64,000 nt of DNA, from positions 63,985,994 through 64,049,993 of the forward strand of contig NC_053045.1 of NCBI RefSeq assembly GCF_003473485.1. Reading direction: 5' to 3'. Below the pieces are notes generated by a model. That model saw nothing but the letters and a program-made list of their open reading frames with translations, searched no databases and was not told the DNA's origin. The position numbers and the translations under genes are program-made. This document shows positions 11,103 through 21,800 of the stretch, piece after piece; within the stretch, counting starts at the first letter, position 1, and every line of letters starts with the position of its first letter. Source of the stretch: Medicago truncatula (Eukaryota > Streptophyta > Magnoliopsida > Fabales > Fabaceae).

Positions 11103-11558
11103 AGCGCTCGGAGGGAGTGGGTGGACCAAAACACCTATGTCCCAAAGACTAGAAAGCGCAGGAACCCGAGGGTAGTTGAAGATAGCTCGCAGACACAAAT
11201 GGATTACTCCTCCTAGGTGGTTGATCTAACACAGGCGCAAGAGTATGCGGGGTATGCTGCGGAGGGATTTCAGGGATATGATCGGATGGAGGAGGATGGT
11301 ATGTTTTATCAGCCACATGAGGAGGCAGAGGGTGAGGAGGTGGGACATGATGAGGATGTTGAGGCAGATTATCTTGTGGCAGATGATATTGTGTCTGAGG
11401 CTCAGCCTAAGCCCGAGTCTCGGCGACGTCGTCGTGGTCCGTTGATACCGTCGTGCCCTGTTGTAGGGCCTCCCTTTCCTGGAGGTCTTGAGACCACGGT
11501 ATTGTTGTCCAACTACGCGAGGCACGTGGAGATCCCTCTTTGGGTGAACCACCATAAT
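11103..11558 (+). pseudogene. Plant mobile domain (MAIN-like) gene, first-exon fragment
   Basis: PMD proteins are a plant family shared between host genes (MAIN, MAIL) and Mutator/Gypsy-type transposons. The frame reads VDQNTYVPKTRKRRNPRVV, then an in-frame TAG at 11214-11216, then an acidic stretch (EEDGMFYQPHEEAEGEEVGH) and RRRRRGP. The entry motif FPGGLETTVLLSNYARHVEI follows, corresponding to the conserved FPGGP-x-D/T-x-S-L-L opening of PMD domains. It ends at NHHN on a consensus GTAAGT donor. The next exon is not found: downstream is a minisatellite derived from this donor region. The internal stop and missing body argue for a dead transposon-derived copy. Confidence 0.65.
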
Positions 11559-11898
11559 GTAAGTGTTTAAATACTTTAAAATTCTTTAAATGCTTTAAAG
11601 TGATTTATATTTGTAGCGTAAGTGGTTTAATTATTTAAAAGAATGTAGGGTAAGTGGTTAAATTAATTAGCGTAAGTGTTTAATTATTTTAAAGAATGTA
11701 GCGTAAGTGGTTAAATTAATTAGCGTAAGTGGTTTAATTATTTAAAAGAATGCAGCGTAAGTGGTTAAATTAATTAGAGTAAGTGTTTAATTATTTTAAA
11801 GAAGTAGCGTAAGTGGTTTAATTATTTAAAAGAATGTAGCGTAAGTGGTTAAATTAATTAGCGTAATGGTTTGATTATTTAAAAGAATGTAGCGTAAC
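11559..11898. repeat. Minisatellite carrying repeated GTAAGT splice-donor sequence
   Basis: Two alternating subunits of about 32 and 22 bp (GCGTAAGTGG followed by TTTAATTATTTAAAAGAATG or by TTAAATTAATTA) repeat from the intron border of the PMD fragment. GTAAGT occurs ten times, first at 11559 as the actual exon border, plus two decayed versions at the end (GCGTAATGG and GCGTAACTA). The repeat appears to have grown from the first bases of the intron. Confidence 0.9.
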
Positions 11899-11904
11899 TA
11901 GTTT

Positions 11905-12230
11905 AGTAACAAACATGAGCAAAAAATAATGTTAAAGATTAGACTTTAAATCCTCTAAAAAAAAATTAGTAACAAACATGAGCAAAAAATAATGTTAAAG
12001 ATTAGACTTTAAATCCTCTAAAAAAAAATTAGTAACAAACATGAGCAAAAAATAATGTTAAAGATTGGACTTTAAATCCTCTAAAAAAATATTAGTAACA
12101 AACATGAGCAAAAAATAATATTAAAGATGAGACTTTAAATCCTCTAAAAAAAAGATTAGTAACAAACTTGAACAAAAAATAATGTTAAAGATTGGACTTT
12201 AAATTCTTTAAAAAAATATTAGTAACAACA
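11905..12230. repeat. Minisatellite of about 62-bp units
   Basis: Five near-identical copies plus a partial one, each starting AGTAACAAACATGAGC and passing through GACTTTAAATCCTC to an A-run. It abuts the GTAAGT minisatellite with a different unit, so the two arose separately. The last copies are the most diverged. Confidence 0.92.
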
Positions 12231-12414
12231 AGAATTTATTTGGCAAACAAAAGAAAACTTGAGTGGCCAAAACGGAAGTTTTATTAATTATGATACAAAA
12301 ATAAAAACTTGAAATTATTTAAAAGACCAATGGATGAAATAAACTTTTATGATATTACTAATTACTATTAGAATAAACAATAAAAGATCTTTATTTTATA
12401 TGTAGGCAAACTAA

Positions 12415-13219
12415 GGGTCTGTTCGGTAAACCCAAAAAAAGAGCTTTTAGCTCTTAGCTTATAGCTTATAAGCTCGTTTCACAAAAAAAGCTCTGTTTGG
12501 TAACACTTTTTGACCATGAGCTTATAACTTATTTCACGAGCTTATAAACTATTTTTCAGAAGCTATTCCAAGTAGCGTTTGAGCTTATAGCTTCTCATTT
12601 TTTGTCTCATTTTTACCCTTATCAATTTAACAAAAATTCATATCTACCCTTTGTAATAAATAAGTACGTTGAAGAAAAACATAGCAGTTTTAATCCTATA
12701 TTTCACTTTAACTAAATATATATGCTCACGCTTTTATTTATTTTTATAAAATATATGCTCATGTTTACAAAAATAAAAACTACATTTTTTCTTAAAAAAA
12801 TAAATGTTACGTTTGCCTAAATAAATCATATTACATTATGTTTAATTTTGTTTTTAAGTCTAAAAACAAAATTTTGTTTGATTTTGGGTCAATGCGTTTA
12901 ATTTTGTTTTAGTGGGTAACAATTAATTTTTTTTAAAGGTTTTGTTTAATTTTTTTATAAAGTCTAAAAACTGAAATAAAATTAATTTTAAATAAAACAT
13001 TAGCCAATTTATGAATTTAAACTATTTATGAAAGACATATTAGATTAATATATTTAAACTATGAAATTTTAAATATCAATTGATACAAATTTTATAATGA
13101 ATTAAAAATACCTTTTTATGTCATTTTACGTTTATAAGCTAGTTGAACCGCTAATTTTATCAAACACTTCAGTTAACTTTTCAGTTAAAAACTATCAGCT
13201 ATTTTTACCAAACAGAGCC
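12415..13219. mobile_element. PIF/Harbinger-type MITE with TAA target site
   Basis: The ends are GGGTCTGTTCGGTAAA and TTTACCAAACAGAGCC, inverted repeats with two mismatches. They are flanked by TAA at 12412-12414 and 13220-13222, the 3-bp target typical of PIF/Harbinger. Near the left end AGCTTATAGCTTATAAGCT-type motifs are reiterated. There is no transposase frame in 805 bp. A second, inverted copy lies at 39286-40140. Confidence 0.88.
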
Positions 13220-13429
13220 TAAAAATATGTTGAGTTCATAAATAATTTTGTTATATACAATATTTTATTTATAAATTAATATATCAATAATTTATATTAA
13301 TATTTTAAAATTTAATCAAAATTAAACAAATAATCACACGCGGGCAGTAGAAAAAGCGGGTAGACGGAGAATACAGTATCCCATAAAGCAACACATTATT
13401 TTGTTACTATTTACTATCAGTTGGTTTAT

Positions 13430-13599
13430 TGCGATTGCAATACAGTATAAGAAAGCAGACACTGATTCTCGTTGACCTAGTTCCGCTGCCGCTGCCGCTG
13501 CCGCTGATTTTCTTTTATCTCATCGCCGGATTTCAACTGAAACCTTTAAACACTTCTCCTTTCCAATTTACCACTTTGTTTTTATCTTTCTCCAATCAG
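13430..13599 (+). other. Leader-exon-like segment with GCCGCT repeat
   Basis: A GC-rich CCGCTGCCGCTGCCGCTG run at about 13483-13505 is followed by a CT-rich stretch ending AATCAG and a GTATGA donor at 13600. This looks like a plant 5' UTR exon. It could be an upstream leader of the Sin3-like gene at 15196, with an Au SINE inside the intron, but that gene also has its own TATA box, so the link is uncertain. Confidence 0.35.
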
Positions 13600-14162
13600 G
13601 TATGAATTTTCATTCATTAGTTTCCTTTCGCTTTACAATGTGTAAATTAAATTGAATCCCCTTTTATTACTAGTAATTATCTGTTTATTGGAAACGGATC
13701 GTTGCTTTAGTTGGTTACTTTGCCCTAATTCAATTTCAACTGATTCCATTGTTAAACTAAGCTTTCTAAAAAAAACAGTTTTGAACTTGTTTTTATGATC
13801 AGCGGCTGTTAAGGATTATCATTAGCATCAGCTCCATTTCCTTCGTATGATTTGGTTTTTTATTAGCAGATATATCAGTGTGATTTGACTTTCGTAAGAT
13901 TTTGTTGTTATATCTAGTAGCAAATATATTTGTGTGCTTTAGTCCTTTATAAGTTTTGGGTTATTTAGTAGTAGTAGTAGACTTTTAGGTGTTGTTTGAC
14001 TTTAATGTAAAATATGTTTTTAAATAGATTTTCAGGCTTCATCAGCCTTTAAAAGATCGACGAGTAATAAACTAGATTCAGACCTATAATTTTTGAAGGA
14101 GGTCAGACTTAAGCCTTATAAAGTCCGGTCCGACCTAGTCCGTTTCCACCCTTAATTGTCTA

Positions 14163-14352
14163 AAGGGCAAAGGGCATCCTGGTGCACTAAAGCTCTCGCA
14201 TACGCAAGGTCCGGGATGGGGTTCCACCATTCAGTGTATTGTACGCAGCATTACCCTGTTTACACACAAGAGACTGTTTCCAAAACTTGAACTCCGTGAC
14301 CTTCCGATCACATGACAACAACTTTACCAGTTGCGTCAAGGTTACCCCTCCC
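14163..14352 (-). mobile_element. Au-type SINE
   Basis: Read on the minus strand it starts near GGGAGGGGTAACCTTGACGC and has the tRNA A-box region (CGCAACTGGTAAAGTTGTTG). A B-box region follows around ACGGAGTTCAAG, then the diagnostic body AACAGTCTCTTGTG, GGGTAATGCTGCGTACAATA, CCCCATCCCGGACC and GAGCTTTAGTGCACCAGG. This matches the plant Au SINE family as I know it. RNA polymerase III would have transcribed it; mobility depends on a LINE partner. It is a near full-length, moderately diverged copy. Confidence 0.92.
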
Positions 14353-15137
14353 ATTGTGAATGGTCTAATGGACTCAATTTTAGTCCTATTAATTATCATG
14401 CGATCGGATCCTCCCTATATCCACAATTTCTTTTTTTATCGACTTCGTCAATATTTTATGTTTCATAAATACAATTAATCATTTAATTATTGAAAGAAAA
14501 AAAAACAATCCACAATTATTTCTACATAGCACCTTAGCAACTATTTCACCGACTTCACAATGCTAAATTAATGTTGTTGTCGATCTTACCCCAAAATCCA
14601 TATATTTTCTCTGATCCATTAGTCTGTGCTTTTTAGAATGTGATAATGCTTCCGTAGATTCTTTGAAGAAGTAATTGGTACTGATTGATTTGTTAACAGA
14701 TAATTTTACCATACCTTTGAATTTGACATTAGTTGTGTTCTTCTATAAATGTAGAATTCTTAGGCAATGGAATTTATAACTTCTCTTTGGATAAACGAAG
14801 AATTCTTAGGCAATGGAATTCATAATTTGAAAAGAGTCATGCGATATACTACTTTACATATAAAAGAAAAATCTGGAAAATCAATTTTTGCTAGAAAGTA
14901 GAAATAATGGGTGATTTGCTTTTTATTTGACGGCAATGTTACACATATTTTTTTAGAACATGTTTAGAGGAAGGAAGCCTAAAACGGTTCACATGAAGAG
15001 AAAATTAAACAAACGTTAAATCTACAAACTTGGTCTTATATTTATTATATCCCTCTCCATATATGATATATCATAATAAATTAATTTACTTTGAAATAGG
15101 GCTAACATTGTTGTTTTATTGCTCATTTCCTTATATG

Positions 15138-15145
15138 TATAAAAG
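15138..15145 (+). promoter_or_regulatory. TATA box of the Sin3-like gene
   Basis: TATAAAAG lies 51 bases before the ATG at 15196, which leaves room for a short 5' leader. Confidence 0.55.
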
Positions 15146-15195
15146 AAGATGCTTCTGAATTTAGGATTCAACATTGCTATCACAACTCATTCAAG

Positions 15196-15951
15196 ATGAA
15201 TAGCTCCACAAGCGATGCTTTGTTTGATGATGCATGTGCGTATGACAATGCAGTAAAATCTACATGTCAAGAAAAGTATTCTGAATTTGCAGAAGTCATG
15301 AGTGATTACAGGGATGGACGAATTGACCCAGGAGGTGTCAAAGCAAGAGTGCACGAGTTATTTAAAGGCCATAAACATTTAATTTTGGGAATCAACAACA
15401 TCATGCCAAAGAATTATGAAATCATACTTCCTCCATCAGATGAAAAAGTGAATCGACAAGATGCAACAACTTTTCTCAAACAAGTAAAAGTTGTGTTTCA
15501 AGATAAGATGGAAAAATATTATGAGTTTCTACAAGTCATACACGATCACATGAATCTAACAATTGATATATTAGATGTCATCAAAACAGGGATGGAGCTA
15601 TTTAAAGGGCATGTCGATTTACTTTCGGGATTAAACTACTTCTTGCCAGAAAGAATCCAAATCACATTTCCATTGTTGCATGATCATAAACAAGGTCATC
15701 AATTAGTGATAAAAGATGCATTTCTCAATGAAGTCAAAGCCGTGTTTCATGATAAGTTGGAAAAATATTTTGAGTTTTTACAATTGATCACGGATCACAA
15801 GGCTCAAGGAATTGATACGAGAGGTGTTGTGGCAATAGTGAAAGAGTTATTTAAAGAGCATAGAAATTTAATTTTGGGATTCAATGCCTTCCTGCCAGAG
15901 GAACATCGAATCACACTTCCATTTGAGCTTCATTGCCATGAAACTGGTTAG
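15196..15951 (+). CDS. Short Sin3-like protein of three PAH domains
   Basis: Paired amphipathic helix (PAH) domains are the protein-docking units of Sin3 corepressors, which bridge transcription factors to histone deacetylases. The 251-residue single-exon protein has three: about residues 16-78 (KYSEFAEVMSDYRDGRIDPG, VHELFKGHKHLILGINNIMP), 89-155 (DKMEKYYEFLQVIHDH, MELFKGHVDLLSGLNYFLP), and 172-246 (DKLEKYFEFLQLITDHKAQG, VKELFKEHRNLILGFNAFLP). All three resemble plant PAH1 (LFKGH, then LP, then IT/IILP) rather than the usual PAH1-PAH2-PAH3 series. The long Sin3 C-terminal region with the HDAC-interaction domain is absent. The stop at 15949-15951 overlaps a GGTTAGT sequence that could serve as a donor, so a further exon is possible but none was recognised. 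It may act as a PAH decoy; that role is speculative. Confidence 0.85.
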   Translation: MNSSTSDALFDDACAYDNAVKSTCQEKYSEFAEVMSDYRDGRIDPGGVKARVHELFKGHKHLILGINNIMPKNYEIILPPSDEKVNRQDATTFLKQVKVVFQDKMEKYYEFLQVIHDHMNLTIDILDVIKTGMELFKGHVDLLSGLNYFLPERIQITFPLLHDHKQGHQLVIKDAFLNEVKAVFHDKLEKYFEFLQLITDHKAQGIDTRGVVAIVKELFKEHRNLILGFNAFLPEEHRITLPFELHCHETG

Positions 15952-16194
15952 TAGTTTATGATTATTTATTCTGGTACATATGTTAATAATTTCTGTAGGT
16001 TTTGCTATATATGTTTCCTTCTATCCGGCATGTTTATGCCATCTCTGATGTGGCTCCAAACTAAGCACCTTGATATATGATCATTCCCAAAAACATGCAG
16101 CACCAAAATAAGAAACAAATCAATAATTTTAAATCCTTGTCTCATGCTTAGGTTCTAGGGTAGGTTTAATAGCCAAATAAACATGAATCAGACG

Positions 16195-17600
16195 AGACAC
16201 CATACAACAACAACCAAGCATTGTCCCACAAGCGGTATCAGCCACGTTGATTAAATTCCGCTATAATGTTCTATCATACACCATACTTTGATCCAACTCA
16301 TTGATCTTTAATTCTTTCTTAACAGTTTCTTTTATATCTTTTTCTATGTCTTCTTCTGCCTCTAGTGATCTGATTATCTTCCATCCAATCTATTCTCCTT
16401 ACCACAAAATTTAAAGATTTTTCTCTTTACATGTCTAAACCACCTAAACCTATTTTCCATGATCTTTTCTACTATAGGTGCTACCCCTACTATCTCTCTA
16501 ATAGATGGAAAATAGGTTTGGGTGATTTGAGCATGTAAATCGAAGATCTTTAAATTGGATGAGGGATAGTCAGATCAATCTTTTCTAGAGCTACACCAAC
16601 TATCTTTCTAATATTGTCATTTACATGTGCTTGTATTTGTCTGTTGTTTTGTACTATGGGCATAAAATATTTAAACCGTGTTACTTGTGGTATGACATGA
16701 TCTTCAACTTTCACCTCTAAGGTAGAACTTCTTAGCTTTTTGCTAAAATTACATTTTATATACTCTTTATTGTTTCTACTTAGGCGGAAGCCATACACCT
16801 CTAAGGCTTGTCTTAAGTCTCCAATCTCCCATTCAATTCCTCTCTCGAATCTCCAAACAGGACTACATTATCCGCAAAAAAGCATAGAACTCGGAGTTAG
16901 GTCTTGGATGTGTTCCATAAACACATCCAAAACTAAAGTAAAAAGATAAGGGTTCAGGGTTGACACCAACCCTTGGTGCAATCCTATTGTTATGGGAAAA
17001 TTGTCTGTGGCTCCATCTTGCGTCCTCAAACTAGTCGAAGCTCCCTATACATATCATTGATAGCTCTAATATAAGCAATCCTAATCCCTTTCTTCTCTAG
17101 AGCTTTCCACAAAATCTGTCTAGGCACTCTACCATACGCCTTATCAAAATCAATGATAATCAACTGCAAGTCTTTTTTATCCATCCAATAGCACTCTATC
17201 ATGTGTTGAGGTAAGTAGGTCGCTTATATGGTTGTCCTTCCTAGCATAAAGCCAAATGGGCTTGAGTCACTTTTCTTAGTCTCTATTCTATCAGCCTTTC
17301 TCATAATTTCATGGTATGACTCATAAGTTTAATTTCCTTATAATTTGTGCAATTTTGGAATTAAAGTGCTTCTTTTCCACTTGTCTAACATTTGCTCTGT
17401 CATAATTTCGTTAAAAAGTTTGGTGAGCCACCCAATACCACTACCTTCAAAAAACTTCCACCCTTTAATTGGTATTTTGTCACGTCCAACTGCCTTGCCA
17501 TTACTCATCCTTGTCAACTCTTCTTTTACCTCGTATTCTTGAATCCGACGATAGTAGTTATAGTTTCGACCTCTCTGATGCATAGTCTGTTCTTCTAATC
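16195..17600 (-). mobile_element. RTE-type LINE remnant (reverse transcriptase region)
   Basis: Minus-strand frames give, in order: RRIQEYEVKEELTRMSNGKA with IPIKGWKFFEGSG and WLTKLFNEIM (17583-17338); WMDKKDLQLIIIDFDKAYGR with VPRQILWKALEKKGIRIAYI (about 17190-17060); FFADNVVLFGDSRE (about 16890-16855); and VYGFRLSRNNKEYIKCNFS with IPQVTRFKY (16798-16660). This is the plant RTE LINE reverse transcriptase order. The catalytic YADD box reads FADN, losing the second aspartate, and several frameshifts are needed. The 3' end lies near 16195-16230, where ACAACAACAACC marks the inverted TTG tail. It is inactive. Confidence 0.88.
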
Positions 17601-17649
17601 ACAAAACACTAACAAAATTAAGGTGTATTGATTCACTACAAATTTTAGG

Positions 17650-19060
17650 ACTATGATCTGATCTCCTATTCTTTTGACATCCATAATACTCTTCTTCCAT
17701 TCCTTATCCACAATAATGTTAACCCCATTTCTCGGTCTAACTATACCAGTTTACCAAAGTTTAAAGTCCTAAACTATGTAATTCTTTCAAAAATTAATCA
17801 TCCTCCTAGTCATAGTTGTCTATTGTTTTCATAGATTTTCGTGTAAGAGTGTCAATATTCCATGTTTCACAATGAATCATACTCTCACGACCTAAATTCT
17901 TCATTCACACACGTTCACGACCTAAATTCTTTATTCATACACGTTCACGAAGATATAGGAACCCTTGCTTATTTTTCACTACATCCGGGCGACGATGCAG
18001 CGGCCCTTGCTCATTTGACTCCGTATCTAACTATACATCACGTTGCTTTCGGGCAACGACCTAGCATTCACACTATTCCGTATTTGATCCTTGTCATAGA
18101 GATTGGACAAAGTTTTATGTTTTTTGTCAAGGTCTAACACAACCCTCATTTTACTTAGGCTTGGTACTGGCTATGCATAGCAAGGAATAGCAAGGATAAC
18201 ATAGGCAAGATTTAGAAACCGCACCATAATCAAGAATAAAAATCAAAAGAGGAGCTTATGCTTAACTCACTTTTTCAAAACTTAATAAAATGGTCTTGCA
18301 CATTTATTTTGGAGTTTAGTTTTTCTTCTAAATCAAATATCCAGGGAAGACTAATAACAAGGTTGTCAAAATTGGGATCTTGTTTAAGATTGAAAAGAGG
18401 TAGCAAGACCAAGATCAGAGGATCCTATCTGATAATTTGTAGGATTGAAAGGGGGTAACAAGATAGCAAAACATAAGATCGTAAGATCCAACCAAAATGA
18501 AAATAATACTACATATTGTCGTTGTTTTTCTTCTTATTCTACCTTCTTGGTAGTCCTCATCGACCCGCCATTAATATGTACTTATCTAGTTATAAGTTTT
18601 TTAAAATTGGTTCCAATTCTATTGTATTGAGAGAAATTTAGGGACTAATTTAACGACGTTTAGTATGATTAAGTTGTTACACTTTGCATCGTTGAAGAAT
18701 TAAATTAGTGATAGAAATATATCATGAAACAAACTGAAGGTTTATATCTTTGGAGTATTAAAATAGAGGTTTGGGGTTCATGCATTTTTAGTCCCTGGGA
18801 AACTAATGTTCACTTATGAGAACCCTCTTGATCAATGCCAAAGTTGTTAGAAAACTAATCTCTCTCCCTCTCTCGTTTTTCTTCTTCATAATTTATAACT
18901 TTGATGTTTGTCCATGCCATTATCTTGAAGGTTGTGGGTCTAACATTCACCGATAGTGTTTTCCTTCATAGTTTGTAGTTTTGATGTTTGTCCATGTCAT
19001 CATTTAGAAGGTTGAGGTGTGCCAAACATTTAATTGCATGAAATTTTGTAACTAAGGTGT
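17650..19060. other. Intergenic, no recognised gene
   Basis: Short frames only. Near 17868-17960 the phrase CACGACCTAAATTCTT is repeated in tandem. Near 18360-18480 a GGTTGTCAAAATTGGGATC segment resembles the GGTTGTTAAAATCGCGATC start seen at 62662, which suggests two copies of one repeat family. Confidence 0.4.
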
Positions 19061-19490
19061 TATTCAGTCTCTATAGAAAAGATGCTAGAAACTATACTTA
19101 GATTATTTGAGCATCTAGAGAGAAGGCATGTAGAGAGAAGGCCTGTGAACTCTGCACTAAGAAATGGTAACATTATAAGAAATGACAACATCATAGAGTT
19201 TGGTAGCACCTATTATAGAAAAGATGCTAGAAACTATACTTAGATTATTTTAGCTTGTAGAGAGAAGGTCTGTGAACTCTGTAGTGAGAAAAATAGAACG
19301 GGTGAAAGCTAAGCCAAATCTCTAGAGGCAAAGGAAGATTTAAAAAAACTATAAGTGAAACTTGTAAGGAAGATCTAGAGATTAATGAGTTGCATAGAAC
19401 TGTGATATAACATTATGACATTTTTTGATCCATGTAGCCGATCTCATTTAATGAGTTAAGACTTTGTTGTTGTTGTTGGTGATGGTGGTG
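19060..19490 (+). mobile_element. RTE LINE 3'-end fragment with internal duplication
   Basis: Plus-strand frames keep traces of the RTE C-terminus (LRLFEHLERR, RRPVNSALRNGN), then a decayed GATTAATGAGTTGCATAG segment, the GATCCATGTAGCCGATCTCA terminal block and a GTTGTTGTTGTTGG tail. The block AAAGATGCTAGAAACTATAC plus about 80 following bases occurs twice (about 19078 and 19220), a local tandem duplication. Confidence 0.75.
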
Positions 19491-19839
19491 TTATTCACTC
19501 TCTTGTTTAAATAATGTGAAACATTAGTAAGGGTGTTATTCAATCTCTTCCTTTATACCTAAGTCCGCCTATGTTTGAATTGGACTATTGACAACAAGCA
19601 TGCAAACTATGGTTTCGTCACTATGTTTACCTCTGTAATCATGAAATTGGTTGTTGATTGTAATTGTAGTAATTCAAAAGACTATTTCACTGCTGTATGC
19701 GAATTATATTGTTAAAACATTTTCATAATTGTTTATGATGGAAAGGAAAATGGGGTTCGAAAATTTATTTCATTAGATTTTTAAGGAGTGCAATCCTAGT
19801 GGATGTCTTCATGTTCATACAACTCAGAAGAGGTAGAGG

Positions 19840-19950
19840 AAAAGATTTATAGATTAATGAGTTGGATCCAAATAAAATTTATGATAGATCAATCGTACTT
19901 TGATCCATGTAGCTGACCTCACCTAATGGAATAAAGCTTGGTTGTTGTTC
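19840..19950 (+). mobile_element. Second RTE LINE 3'-end fragment
   Basis: The sequence AGATTAATGAGTTGGATCCA through GATCCATGTAGCTGACCTCA to GGTTGTTGTTCATG repeats the 3' terminus of the fragment at 19380-19475. It is a separate truncated insertion in the same orientation. Confidence 0.7.
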
Positions 19951-20119
19951 ATGCAACTAAAACCTTCATCAATTTCAGTAATTTATGATATTCTATTGTT
20001 TTTCTACATAGCGTTTTCCTATTAAATTTCAGTTTAATTAGTATTATAGTATCTGTTATGTACGATAAATAGTCTAAAATTACCATTCTAGTGTCTTTTC
20101 TTGGTATATTGTTTTTTCC

Positions 20120-20490
20120 TCACTTCTTTTGCCTTTTCCTATTTTTTAAGTCTTTTTCTCTGTCCATGTTGATGGGTTTGGGCTTCAATAAAAGCCATGT
20201 TTTTTTTTTTTTTGGTTGAAATAAAATGTCGTATCTATTGTATTTTTTTTTTGTTGACAAAATGTTGATATTTTATGCTTTCGGGTTAGAATGTTAATTT
20301 TCATGTGAGGATGAAATTTTTTCCTATTTTTTTTTTCCCCTTTTTCCTTTTTGATGGGATTTGGGGTCAATCAAAACATGTCTCTCTTTTTTTTTTTTTT
20401 GTTTAAAATAAAATGTCACATCTATTGTTAATAATTTATGCTTTCGGGTTATAATGTTAATTTCCATGTGAGGATGAAAATGGTATTGCA
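20120..20490. repeat. Imperfect tandem duplication of about 190 bp upstream of the F-box gene
   Basis: Two successive units share GATGGG-TTTGGG, a long T-run, AATAAAATGTC, then TTATGCTTTCGGGTTA, AATGTTAATTT and CATGTGAGGATGAAA. The second unit ends about 265 bases before the F-box ATG and may lie in its distal promoter. Confidence 0.8.
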
Positions 20491-20753
20491 TAGTTTACTG
20501 TACATTGACATGATCACATGAATGAAAAAATAAACCGCTTATATTAAAAAGAAGGAAGATCACTCAAAATTGTATTGTATGTCTTGATTTTTATTTTGGG
20601 TAAAGGGGCAATAAATGTTTCTTTATCTCCCCTTCATTTTACATGAAATTTTCAGATGAACAAGATATGTTTCAGAAATAAATAATAAAAGCATATCATA
20701 TATTTGATAGTCATCTAACGTTCTCATTGTTGTGATGCAAAGGGAAAAGAAGA

Positions 20754-21800
20754 ATGGTAGCAGCTAACTATGAGCTTTCTTGGGATGTTCTTGATATCAT
20801 TTCCAAATCTCTAGACTTTGATGATCTCTTTCAATTTGCTTGTGTGTGTAAGAATTGGAGGGCATTTCATAAAATGTATTGGAGAAATTTCTTGGCATTA
20901 CAAGAACCATTACTTGTTCAAAAGTCTTCCTTTTTCAAGAAATCTTTTTCCTTTATCAGCATACCTAACCAAAAAGTTTATCGCTCAAAGATGATCAATT
21001 ATTTCTGGCACTTTGCATATTCTGGATCTTCTAGTGGATATTTGATCATGACAGGGAACAATAACTCATTTCTGCTAATGAATCCATTTACGAGAAGAAA
21101 GAAGGTAATCAATACCTCAACCTTTAAAGTAAATTTTTCTTATTTCGCTTACCGTGTCTTGCTTGCTTTTGACAAAGGCTCCAAGGATTTTGTCTTAGTG
21201 GCTTTATGTAAAAGTTCTAACAGTTTGCATGTCTATCAATCTCGAAATTTTGGTTGGGTTACTTATTCAACAATGGGATATCCATGGATGATTGTTGACT
21301 TTGTTGTTTTGCACAACACTATATATGTTGTCAACGACAAGGCCAACATAGGGATACTCAACTTAAATTCTGCAAATATAAAGTTTTTAGAAATGAAGAG
21401 TATTCCTAGCGTAACTTCCTTGTCACACCTAAGGTTGGTTAGTTGTGATGAACAACTTTTTGTGGTTCATACCAAGCCCGGTGTAGTATTTAATGTGTAT
21501 AAGATTGACTTTTCAACCATGAAGTATGTCAAGTTGAAAACTTTGGGAGACATTGCATTATTATATGCTCCTGGTGGAAACTACTATGCCTTGAGCAACC
21601 CGAACAGATGGGGTTATGAAAGCAACTCTGTGTATGTCCTTGATCGTTCCTCTACAAAATGCAGAGTGTATGTAGGGGATGATAACAAGCTGCCAAAGTA
21701 CATTGGGCCACGTGAAGGTCTTCATATTATGAGACCCTACTGGTTGGACTGGTCTTTTAGACATCTTCACTACGAGATAGATTATTCTCTAGCTGACTAA
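20754..21800 (+). CDS. F-box protein with DUF295 (KIB-type) domain
   Basis: F-box proteins recruit substrates to SCF ubiquitin ligases through Skp1. The 348-residue frame is intact and single-exon, as is common in this plant family. The N-terminal F-box spans about residues 6-50 (YELSWDVLDIISKSLDFDDL, FACVCKNWRAFHKMYW). The rest has DUF295 landmarks: SSGYLIMTGNNNSFLLMNPF with TRRKK near 90-116, FVLVALCKSSNSLHVYQSRN near 143, VVLHNTIYVVNDKANIGIL near 184, and a C-terminal motif RWGYESNSVYVLDRS near 283 followed by the (H)IMRPYWLDWSF tail. Length and domain order match the family. The substrate is unknown. High confidence that this is a real gene. Confidence 0.92.
   Translation: MVAANYELSWDVLDIISKSLDFDDLFQFACVCKNWRAFHKMYWRNFLALQEPLLVQKSSFFKKSFSFISIPNQKVYRSKMINYFWHFAYSGSSSGYLIMTGNNNSFLLMNPFTRRKKVINTSTFKVNFSYFAYRVLLAFDKGSKDFVLVALCKSSNSLHVYQSRNFGWVTYSTMGYPWMIVDFVVLHNTIYVVNDKANIGILNLNSANIKFLEMKSIPSVTSLSHLRLVSCDEQLFVVHTKPGVVFNVYKIDFSTMKYVKLKTLGDIALLYAPGGNYYALSNPNRWGYESNSVYVLDRSSTKCRVYVGDDNKLPKYIGPREGLHIMRPYWLDWSFRHLHYEIDYSLAD

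Noticed and set aside
11559..12230. Possible CRISPR-like array
   Set aside because: The units are contiguous tandem repeats without unique spacers, in a plant genome.
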